A stretch of 64,000 nucleotides of DNA from Pachypanchax playfairii (lineage: Eukaryota; Chordata; Actinopteri; Cyprinodontiformes; Aplocheilidae), in NCBI GenBank assembly GCA_006937955.1, contig SSNP01000105.1:1207834-1271833 (forward strand). The letters run 5' to 3'. This document shows positions 14,801-26,800 of the stretch, in pieces. The notes under the pieces are model-generated. The model ran no database searches. It was not told the DNA's origin and saw nothing but the letters and a program-made list of their open reading frames with translations. Within the stretch, counting starts at the first letter, position 1; each line of letters opens with the position of its first letter. A program made the position numbers and the translations under genes.

Positions 14801-17800
14801 ATGGACACAGAAACTCAGATTTTACAGGTCTGTCAGCCTTTAATTCTCCCCTTTAAATGCTCTAAAAATCCAAATATTCTTATGTTCTAGTCAGTCACTA
14901 AAAACTAACACCAGACTGAATAATACAGGTTGGATCCAGAGCAGGAGTCAGAACACACTGTCTCTCTTCAGAGCAGGACAAAACTCCATTGTTGTGGACT
15001 TCCTGTGGACGAGAGTCATTCCCTGAATATCCTGGGAATAAACTTACACTCGCTTCATTGTGTGAGTGAGAAGGAGAAACTGGAAGGGAGTGCCGGTGGT
15101 GATCACATGACAGCCCACATGACCCAACCTCCAGTCGAGTCACATGGGGCTGACTGTCAGGAATGTTGCACAGCTAAAGAAGAAGATTGAGGGATTTCAG
15201 AGCTTCTTATGACATGAAAACTGAGTCTGAGGTCATTTATGAAACTTCCTTTACTCAAGAATCAAACATAATGTGAAACTACGTTTGCTTCATCCTCCAC
15301 TCAAGGAGGCTTGAAAAACAAAATGAGCAACCCAATAACTGTAAACACACTTTGATAATTAGCAGCAACCTGCAGTCCTGTAGCATTTCTGCTCACTGTG
15401 TATTTATTTTCCTTAAGGTGACAGAACTGATCTAACGTGCACATATATCATCTCACTGTGTTTGTGCTTCCATCTGCACTCTGAGGAGATAAAATTCTCT
15501 GAATAATTTTACGTTTTCCCTCGTCTTCTCTGTATTTTAGGGGCTTTTTGAACAACCTCAGTCTGGTGAAACAGGTTTGTTTAGACCAGAGCTTCACAAG
15601 CTAACAGCTCCAATCTAAAAGAATTCATAGCTAATGCTTTTTTCAAATTACAGGGTTAATCCAGCAGAAATTATGTGATAATTGAGACAGAAATTCTACA
15701 GCTAAAAAACTCAGCCAATAATTTCCACAGCAAATAACAAGAGAAGCTTGAATATGAGCATGTAAAGGTTAGAAACTCAGTCTCACATGAATCACAGTAA
15801 CTTTTTTTAGATTAATTATTTATACTTTATACTGTTTTATAGCATCAAGATATTAACTTTCCACAGAACTCACTTCATCAGCTCTGAACTATTACTTTAT
15901 ATTATTATTACAGATTCATGCTTGCAAAGCTGAATTTACTGACCACAGTTAGGAAATGCAGATTTATCTACAAACGTTTCTCAACTGACAGTAAAATTCG
16001 AGCCTTAGGATTGAAATAATTGTTTAGACATTCAAGACAGGACTTGTGAAAGTGGGAAGATGCAAGAAAAATAAAACATTGATAAAAATGTATGACTGCA
16101 CAGCCAAACTGACAAACCTTTATCAAACAGGTAATGAAGCCAATAGTCACTATAAATCAGATTTAAAATGTAACTCTGCAGAATGAAGCTGCACTAAAGA
16201 AAGCAGGTTTTTACACTCGAGCAACCAAACAAAAACCATGACTCACTAAAAGGAATTTCCCAAAAGACTCTCAGGTCACATGAAGAAGCTGATGAACCTC
16301 AGAGCTGATGAGAAAAACCCAGAAATGTGTCTGGGAGGAAACCAGCCAATAAGAAAAAAGCTCAATTTATGACCAGCTGTCTCCTCGACTGTCAGGCTAC
16401 AAAACCTTCATGCACATTTACTCATTTCTACCTGTTTGTGACGGTCCACCAGGTGCAGACTGGGGTTCTATGACCGTGTGCTGACAACACACGTGTGATG
16501 ATTAAACTCCAATCCAAAACACAGGCAGAGGAAGAAAAATAGGCTGGTGTATAAAAGTGCAGGGCATTTAGTTAAAAGATGAGGTGAAACTGATCTGAAC
16601 TTTTAATCATGAGCATGTAAACATCAGTAATTTTAATGTAAACACAAAACTCCACCTGTCATCACGGGAAAATAGTAACTAAAATTACTCAGATTACTAG
16701 ATAAATTCATAGTTCAGAGAAAATTAAATGAATGTGCTCATTTGAAAGAAGATATGGAAGATTTTCCCAAAATGTGTGTGAGCTGTATCCGTCAAGCTGT
16801 TGCACGTGAACCCTGATGTTAGTTTTATAGATGAGGAAAAGGATGAGAAGACAAGAAGCAGCTATAAGGCTGTAGGTTCACAATATTTTTTAAGTTCAGA
16901 GAGTTTAAACTCATTTAAAAGTGAGAATTTGTTTCCAAATGTTCTCCAGAAGACTATTAAAACAAAACAGCGTTAGACCGACACCATCCACTCAAAGTAA
17001 ACAACAGATTTCATCTATTGTTAAAGGAAATATGCTGTGACACACTGTTCAAGTATCCCACACAGCTGTTTTAGCTGTGGTGAACAAACGCCTGCCAAAG
17101 GAGACTTGTTTTTATGGGCTTCCTAGGTTACTGCCATCTTTATGAAACTATTCACCTGCAGAGCAGAGCCAAATGAAGAGAGCTGAGTTTCACAGAACAG
17201 AGAAATGTGGGTGAAATCAAAGTTTTACCTGAACGAGTCTCTTCATTATCACTGGTCTTAGAAATCCGATTAATCTCCATCAAACAGAAAATGTTACGAT
17301 GCTGCAGCTGGTAAAGAAGCATCAAGCTGCCTGATTATTCACATCTGTCTGACCTTTTATTATCTCGCCGTCCCTCCTTCCTGCTTTTACCAGCTGAACC
17401 AACTGATCCATCCCATAACTGGTTCAGACTCCAGCGACTTCATGTTAATCACATGATAATCAAACGATATCAAAATAATAAAAAAAGAACTGCAGCCAAA
17501 ATAACCATTCAAGCTTTTCTTTCTCTTTTTTTCTTGCTGCCAGTGTGAAGCAGCTTTTTGCTGTTACTCGGGTTTCTAACTGAGAAAACAAACATAAATA
17601 CTGATGTTTATACCTGCTAAACTCCAACATAAACAAACCCCCCGCCAGCAGTCTCTACATTTCATGGTTAAGTCTAAGTTTTGATAACAAATATAACATG
17701 TTTAAACGTGTTTTTCTTTTTAGCAGTAAATCCACCTGCTGCAACAAGAGATTATATCTTTTCCTGTTATCAGAATAACTCAGATGCATGAGATTATATT

Positions 17801-20800
17801 AAAATATTTTGCCTATGAACTGCTTCACCTTCAGAGAAGTTCAGTAAAGGAGACTTGCTGCTCTGGAACTGTTGGTTTAACATGGTCACGTGAATCTTGC
17901 TGCCCTTTACCAGAGAAGAAAACCCACCACACTCTCACTGTGAGTGTAAGACGCATGACGAGGGACAGAATCATGATACAGTTTGTTCTTTATTATCTCT
18001 TGAACCATCATGAGATTAACAGTCACCCTGTGTGTTTATCCCGGAACTCACTGTCCCTTGTTTCTAAATCAATTTTTCATTCTTTTTAGAGAGAGTAATA
18101 AAGAGTTTAAGGTGGGTGGGGCCCCAACTCCAGGCCCTCGAGGGCCACTAACCTCAATGTCTTAGATGTTTCCCTAATTCAACACACCTGATTCAGATGT
18201 GCAGGTTGTTAACAGGCTTCTGCAGGACCTGCTGACATGTTGAATCAGGTGTGATGAAGCAGGGAATCATCTAAAACATTCAGCTTAGTGGTCCTCAGGA
18301 GCCTGGATCAGGACGGCACATGCTGAGGCCAAAACGAGTTCCCGAAAATATTCATCAACAGCTGCAAGATTAAGTATCTGTGAGAAAGAGAAAAACACAA
18401 ACTGGGGGGTGAGGAGTACTTAATGGCATCATGTGACCCACGTAAGACCAGTCACCTGATGCAGAGTGGGTGGGGGGGGGGGTCTCTGGAAAATCAGCTC
18501 ATCTCATATGTCCAAGCAGTTGTTGTGATTATTTATTGTGGAACTTAAAACTTATATAAACTTACTAAAATCCTTAAATAGTATAAAATAAGAGCCACAT
18601 TAAGAAGTTGAAAATGTAAAAACACAAAGCAGAGCAGAACATGTAGAACTTCTTTCTTTACTTTATTCAACATGTTTAATTTAATCAAGAACAACTTTAA
18701 ATCCTGTAACATAAAAACTCAATAATTCCTGAGATTACGATTCTTTTCAGATAAAAGATAAAATGTGATTAAAAAACCCAGCTGTGTCCCTCCACTGCTG
18801 GCAGCAATTATACTCAAATATTCATGTTGCGATTATTATTTATTCATGTTAAAATGTCCAGTGTAGCACTAAACGTCTCAGTTTGTCATTCAGCTGTAGT
18901 CAGTCAGGAATATTTATGTGGTTCCATTAATGACATCATCATGATCCCACGTGGATTCCAGACCTTTAGTACTTGAAAACTATTTTACCAACTACTTTTT
19001 ACAGGTAGTTGGTCACAACTATTTCTTTATTTCATGATGTTTATCGAGTACAACGATGAGGTTTCAGAACAATCGATGCTGTAGGTTCAACACACTGTTC
19101 CTACATCCTTCATTTCTCCTGTATCATCAGCACTTCCAGGCATTAATAACAATAATAATACTCAATTGTATTTTGTTACCTGGCAACAAATGAATCTTTA
19201 AGAGAAACAGCCAGGAAATGTTATAGGCTGATTCTAATTCTCATTAGTGTGTCAGTGAAGCTTCTGCTGCTCTTTATTCTTCTTCCTTCAGATTCAAGTC
19301 AACTATCAGGTGAAACTCAGTCACAGCATGCCGTCATATCTCAGGGCTCCGGGCTGAATATCCACATACTTCCCTCTGAGATTAAATCAGATGTAGGACT
19401 CACTGCAACAGTTTATAAAATTATACATTTTTTTCTTTGTGTTAGAAGAACTTAGATGAAATGAAACCAGACTTTCTTTCTTGAAAGTTAAAGACACGTT
19501 AAATAAAAATAGATTCTGTGACTTTAAAACCCAACAACATATTTTCTCGAGTGGAAATAATTTCTTAACTAATAAAACACATAGTTCTATAAAAATGATT
19601 AAGTGGCTTCGAACTGGTTCATGTTATAACTACTAATATCCATAAAAGCTGGTACAGACCAGTGATTTTGTGAAGCAGGTCCTAAAACCCATCAAATCGT
19701 CCTCTAACATCACAGACAGAGGAGGGTGAAACAGATTAAGGCAGTGTGTATGATGATAGGTGTGAGCTTAATGTCTGTGGTGCACCATCAGCATTTGGGA
19801 ACGAGGATGTTCACTCTCTTACTAGGAACAGTTTGTTCCAGCTGAGTCCAACCAGCCATCATTTCCTCAGAACATTAAAGTGCACCTGCCCACATCAGCA
19901 CTTTTAACTGGCGATCAGGAGCAATATTATTATGATGACCCAAGTTCAAAAAACAGGTCTGTCTATCGCTGTATCGTCTCTCTCTCTGGATGGAGGTCTC
20001 TATGCACCATTAACTCAGGCCAATCCATCATCCAATGTGCTGGAATATACTGGTGATGTTAGTGCAACGACTTCCATACGAGACACACACTCAGTTTATG
20101 AAGAGCTCGACTGTTTAACTTAAGAATTATTCAGATATACCAAGTTCAAGTTAAGCTCTATTTAATGTAGTCATATAAAGATGAGTGACTGATGATATCA
20201 GTCAAAGTGTATTTGTATTCAAATTTCGCACTAAGTGGTGTACGTGTAAACAGAAAGAACATGTGGGCTTTAAAGTTTCCGTGCAGCTACAGCGAAACGC
20301 CGATCCTCTGTGTTTAATCTGCTCCTCGTAGATCCCTGAGCATCTGCTCACCTGACCTCAGAGCCTGTTCACTAGTGTGCAAAGTTAAAAGGCTCATTAA
20401 TGTCTTAAAAACAAACAGTACGATCTTAAACCTTCAAGTGAAAAAGGCCAAAGTCAAAGAGGACTTTTTTGGAGGAGTTTTTTTGGTTAGTGGGTTTTAT
20501 AAGATATGGACCAGGATGGTTACTGTGACGGCAGGGAGGGTCGTGTCACCTGCACAAACCAAGACAATCAAATCAGCTGTAGCTTTTCTATTTGAGGGGA
20601 CAATAAGTTTATGGTTCACTGGTGCAATAGTGGATGAAAGACTATACCTGAATTAGTGTCTGTATAAATAATGGATCGAAAAGGGACAGTTGGAGAAATC
20701 CATGTATGAGAGGATAACAAGGCTCCATCAGTGTTGAAAATACACAGAGAGGTTTTAGAGCAACATCTGCTCCCATCTGGACAACAACTCTTCCAGAGAA

Positions 20801-23800
20801 GGTCATACCCATCACAAATCATGGCTTCACAGGAGAAGACTCCAGACGCTGAACTGACCTGCCTGCAGTTCAGATCTTTCACCAATAGAAAACATCTGGA
20901 GCATCAGAACTGTTGAGCAGATAGAATCCTGAATCAGACCAGAATGGGATCAATGTTCCTCTCCTAAAACTCCAGCAGCTGTTCTCCTCACCTCCCAGAT
21001 GTTTACAGACAGATGTTAGAAGAATAGGAGATGTTACACAATGTAAACAACATCTATGTTCAACTTTTTTCAGATCAAATTTAAAACAAGTTCATATTTT
21101 CTATGAAATTATAAAATATCTCAGTTTCAACATTCTGCATGTTGTTTGTGTTCTAATATGAATAAAATCTGCATTCATGATATTTGAAACAGATTCTATT
21201 ACCATCTTACTTACATTTTACATGATATTTTAACTTTTTTTGGAACTGGGGTTGAATTAATTGCATGAAATGCTGCATTTATCTCCTTCTCACATCAGGT
21301 TGATGATGACCAACTCCAGCCAGAGAAGAGCTGAAACCATCTTGAGACCAAAGGGCTTAGTGGGAGTCAGTAAATCCTTTAGGTAAAGAGACTAACCCTG
21401 GTGCACTTTGTGGATTGTAGACAGAATGGATAAGCCGGTGTTTAATGATTAGCATGAAGCTAAGAGGAAGCCTGCTGATGTTGCCATACATGAGAACGCT
21501 TTAAAAGCCATTTTACTGTCTCAGAGATACAATAATGTCCTTCATCTTCTATCTCCTCCCAAATTTTCCCTTAAACGTTTGACCACTGTTGGTGCAAAAT
21601 TACTTTTTTCTTTTATTTACAAGCATGTGCTCCATGTGACTGTGATGGCTTAACATCTAATTCAATCATTTGTGTTTTCTGTATTTCCAATAATAATAAA
21701 ATATATCTAAAACATGTAAATAAGGATAATTCTTTTGAAGAGGGACTCATTGGAATTCCCTCAAGCCCCCCCATGTCGGGTGTCCCTGAATCTAACAGTA
21801 AGCAGCTGTGCTGTACATGACTGAATAATAAGCTGCACAAACATCCGTCTGCATTGTGTTCCAGTCCACACATGAATTATTCACAACTAGACACAGCCAT
21901 GGAGTTCATTCGATCCGTTAGACTCTGCGTCACCTAAATACTACAGTATTCCACCTCCCTGCTTACTAACAACCAGTAACAACCTTTTCACTGTCAGCAG
22001 CTTCGATTCTTCTATTTATTCTATTATCTCAACTTCAATCACATGTGCAAGATCTACAAGATAATCATTCAAGTGCCCGTTTACAAATGGCAAAGAAAGA
22101 AGTTGTTTATTTATGCTTCACACATGCATATCAGGTAAGAAAGTTTATATTCAGGCTGCAGAAAATAAGTAACAATTACAGAACAAGCCAGGTGGAATGT
22201 AAGCTGTAGGTCTGAAAGTACTGCTGTAAACTGGATTAAATGGATGAACACCAGTAACCCTTTAATCCACTATATGAAGGCAGGAATCCAGGAGAAGAAA
22301 CACTTCCTGTCCAGGAACAGAGCAGAGACAGAACCAACATTTGAATGGTGCCAATGTATATTGTCTGATTTAAAAAAATGAAGGAATATTAATATTTAAA
22401 AGTTGCCAAGTAAAAATACGGTTCAATTAATCTGCATAAAGCTGCATTAAATGTAATCTTCATGTAAATACTTTTTTTTTAAACTGTCGCTGAGAGAACT
22501 GGTGATAACGTGTCTCAGACAGAAAATACTTTTCACCACAACTAAGCATATAATCATTGCAGCTCTAAATACAGTGGGGCAAAAAAGTATTTAGTCAGCC
22601 ACCAATTGTGTAAGTTCTCCCACTTAAAAAGATCAGAGAGGCCTGTAATTTTCATCATAGGTATACCTCAACTATGAGAGACAAAATGAGGAAAAAAAAT
22701 CAAGAAAATCACATTGTCTGATTTTTAAAGAATTTATTTGCAAATTATGGTGGAAAATAAGTATTTGGTCAATAACAAAAGTTAATCTCAATACTTTGTT
22801 ATATAGCCTTTGTTGGCAATGACAGAGGTCAAACGTTTTCTGTAAGTCTTCACAAGGTTTTCACACACTGTTGCTGGTATTTTGGCCCATTCCTCCATGC
22901 AGATCTCCTCTAGAGCAGTGATGTTTTGGGGCTGACGCTGGGCAACACGGACTTTCAACTCCCTCCAGAGATTTTCTATGGGGTTGAGATCTGGAGACTG
23001 GCTAGGCCACTCCAGGACCTTGAAATGCTTCTTACGAAGCCACTCCTTCGTTGCCCGGGCGGTGTGTTTGGGATCAGTAGCTACGTTTACATGCGCCAAA
23101 TTTCCCCGATCTGATTAAAATCTTGGTCGATCTGAATTCCCAAATCCCTGTGTACATGGACACTAACTGAAATGATCTGATCATGCCATGAGTACACATG
23201 CACCAAGCACTCAATCAGGTTAAATGAGTTGAGCATGCGCACAGCGAGTTGTCTTTCCGGGGGAAGAAAAAAAAGTAAACAAACTCCGTCCTTTCTGCAC
23301 GTCTTTCCCGCCCCATCGTGTGCTCGAGCTGACTCACGTTTTCCCCAATATGGACCTTCTGCAGGTGATTACCTTTATGTTTGGGTTTTTACTGGTCGCA
23401 TTAACCAAGCTAGCGGCTGAATACATATTGCTACTGCTCCTCCGCCACAGGAGAGGAGAGCAGGATGACAGGATGACTGCACCAGCAGACCACTTCTGTT
23501 TACTTCCCGCTATGTTTTCTACTTGAGTCTGCGAAAGTGGAAAGACGTCACGCTGAAGTTGTACGCATGCGCAAAGGGCTCTTTTCACCCTTTCTTTCCG
23601 AATGGGTGTGTACATGCACGTCTATCCGAATAAAGATCGGACAAAACCACCCCTCTCGATCGGAAGTAAATTTCTTTCGGATCAGGCTGCATCGAATCAA
23701 AACATTCGGGTTGACATGTTTACATGACGTCTTTTTTATCCGATTGGGCGTTTATTCCGATTAAATGTGCCCATGTAAACGTAGCTATTGTCATGCTGAA

Positions 23801-26800
23801 AGACCCAGCCACGTCTCATTTTCAATGCCCTTGCTGATGGAAGGAGGTTTTCACTCAAAATCTTACGATACATGGCCCCATTCATTCTTTCCTTTACACG
23901 GATCAGTCGTCCTGGTCCCCTTGCAGAAAAACGGCCCCAAAGCATGATGTTTCCACCCCCATGCTTTACAGTAGGTATGGTGTTCTTTGGATCCAACTCA
24001 GCATTCTTTCCCCTCCAAACACGACAAGTTGAGTTTCTACCAAAAAGTTCTATTTTGGTTTCATCTGACCATATGATGTTCTCCCAATCCTCTTCTGGAT
24101 CATCCAAATGCTCTCTAGCAAACCGCAGACGGGCCTGGACGTGTCCTGGCTTCAGCAGGGGGACACGTCTGGCACTGCAGGATTTGAGTCCCTGGCGGCG
24201 TAGTGTGTTACTGATGGTAGCCTTTGTTACTTTGGTCCCAGCTCTCTGCAGGTCATTCACTAGGTCCCTCCGTGTGGTTCTGGGATTTTTGCTCACTGTT
24301 CTTGTGATCATTTTGACCCCACGGGGTGAGATCTTGCGTGGAGCCCCAGATCGAGGGAGATTATCAGTGGTCTTGTATGTCTTCCATTTTCTAATAATTG
24401 CTCCCACAGTTGATTTCTTCACACCAAGCTGCTTACCTATTGCAGATTCAGTCTTCCCAGCCTGGTGAAGGTCTACAATTTTGTTTCTGGTGTCCTTTGA
24501 CAGCTCTTTGGTCTTGGCCATAGTGGAGTTTGGAGCGTGACTGTTTGAGGTTGTGGACAGGTGTCTTTTATACTGATAACGAGTTCACACAGGTGCCATT
24601 AATACAGGTAACGAGTGGAGGACCGAGGAGCCTCTTAAAGAAGTTACAGGTCTGTGAAAGCCAGAAATCTTACTTGTTTGTAGGTGACCAAATACTTATT
24701 TTCCACCATAATTTGCAAATAAATTCTTTAAAAATCAGACAATGTGATTTTCTGGATTTTTTTTCCTCATTTTGTCTCTCATAGTTGAGGTATACCTATG
24801 ATGAAAATTACAGGCCTCTCTGATCTTTTTAAGTGGCAGAACTTACACAATTGGTGGCTGACTAAATACTTCTTTGCCCCACTGTAAATGACTTGTGAAT
24901 TAGATATGCACTACACACCACAATTACGGCAAGTCTGTTCAGCAGCGGTTTGCATTTAAAGCTTATTCTCTATAGAACAGTAACAATAGAACTGCATTAC
25001 TGGTGGACGAAGAGCATCTGAGTCTGAAACTACTGTAATATTAAGAGAAAGGCTTTATAAGGAAAAACGTTTAAAGACCGTGTAAAGGGAATTCTGCTAT
25101 TTTCTTCTAACCACATTATAAACATAATAAATGTACTGTTCTAAACATGTGAAAAACCTCCCAACAATTAAAAACTGAATTGTGGAGCTAGCCTTCAAAT
25201 TGCGTTTCAAGAGTTTTCTGTTTCAGGATTTTATGGGCGGGTCTAAAAGGATAACCCCGCCCCCTGCTGCCCGTACAGTGCGGTAGCTTCAGTGGTTTTC
25301 CCGCTCCTTCATCCGAGGGATGACCGTCTGAAAAAGCTTTGGGTCGATTTTGTGCAGAGGAGCCACACAGTAGACAGTAACTAAACCAGCATGATAGGTA
25401 GGAGCTACTTCTGCCACCTGCTGCCTTCATATGCTAAACAAAGCTCAGAATGGCGTAGCAGCACATTCCGCTCCTTCACTGATCAATAAGTCTGAAGCAT
25501 TGCGGTTGTGTGGAAATATTTCAACTCCTCAAAAAGCAGCGATGCGCAGTTTTACATGTGGGTAGAACCTCAAACTTAACGAACCAGCCGGAACTCAGAA
25601 ACGGAGGAAATGCAGTGATGTGGGGAAGAGAAGGAGGTGCTAGAGGATGAGACAGACAGGTTTCAGCGCCTGCAGCGGACACGCCCCCAGCGTCTCAGAG
25701 CAGAGAAAACTGATCCTTTTTTCATTATTTTGTAACCAAATTTCATATGCTTCGCAGTGTTTTTAATCATTCAAATTTGGCTGGATGACTAATAACTAAT
25801 ATTCCTGTGCAGTGACAAACTCAGAACACACATTTGTTGTTACTTTACATGGGCTTTAAGTGTGAATACAGTGTGATCAGAGTTCTACATGCCAGAGTGA
25901 AAACATTTTGTTCTCCTTCAGCCTGAACTCAACTTACAGCACTGTGTTATGCTTTTAAAGAGAGCGATCAGGTTATATAACATCTACAGGCTTCAAAGAA
26001 ATCAGGAATGGCAGCCATCGAGGAAAGCACACTGCACAGTCTGCACTGCTGAGTAACATCATGAAGTTAAATTAAATTGTTATTATTATTTAATCTGACT
26101 TAATTGTCTTTCAGCAGGAGCGACTGCTTCCTCTTAACTCCGCCTCCGTCCTTTGACTCAAACCAGGTCACACAAAAACAATGATTTTCACATATCATTT
26201 GATCACTTTACGTTCACCATCACTGGCTAAAGTTCTGAACTTTAGGCTGAACAGACTGAAACCAAATCGATGGGGTGTGGCCCAAAACCTGTCAGTCACT
26301 GAACGCAGTAAGTCAGACATGTTGACTTATAAGAGTAAAGAAGACAGCGGTGTATGAACCCACTCCTGCAGCTGGTTGATCTATGTCTAAATGCAGAACT
26401 TAGAAATGGAATGCAGCCCGTGTTAATACACCTGTCGTCTTTATTGTAGAGATTGTGTCCAGTTTCTAATAATCTGTCCTGTTTAGAGATTTATTAGATG
26501 TTTTTCCTGCAGAGTACATTTTGTTACATTCCTACATCTGGAACTTCAGAACACGCTGAAGATCTCAGGTTCATCTCAGGTTGATTCAGTTCAGGTGTTG
26601 TGAAATTACTGGTTTATTATCGCTCCACAAAATCTGTTCCGTTGGTCTGATTGTTTGTACAAGACAAAATGCTTACAGAGCAACATCTTTAAGAAGACAT
26701 ATTCCTGGAAATCTGTATATAAAAATAAATAAATCCGATGTAACAGACAGAACAGCACAAAATATATATTATAACATCCTGGATTTAAATTAACTTCAAA

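Larger units (their letters stand above)
22572..24884 (-). mobile_element. Tc1/mariner transposon interrupted by a second element
   Basis: Both ends read CAGTGGGGCAAA(A)AAGTATT with long imperfect inverted repeats and are flanked by TA (22570-22571, 24885-24886). Removing the 710-bp insert leaves about 1.6 kb, the usual size of the family. The minus-strand transposase N-terminus runs from 24521 (MAKTKELSKDTRNKIVDLHQ; HTH; catalytic WSDETKIELF) to the FQHDN motif near 23788; the rest continues at about 23077 (DPKHTARATKEW, SPDLNPIENLW) to 22788. Apart from the insert I see no frameshift or stop, so the host copy was nearly intact when hit. Confidence 0.93.

Noticed and set aside
14930..15190. 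86-codon plus-strand ORF in atp11a intron 1
   Set aside because: The first codon is TTG, no splice signals or family resemblance, and the opposite strand is open too. Most likely chance.
19249..19455. ORF whose start looks like a signal peptide (KLLLLFILLP)
   Set aside because: It begins at GTG, has no upstream ATG, and ends in AT-rich sequence; the hydrophobic run comes from a CT-rich tract.
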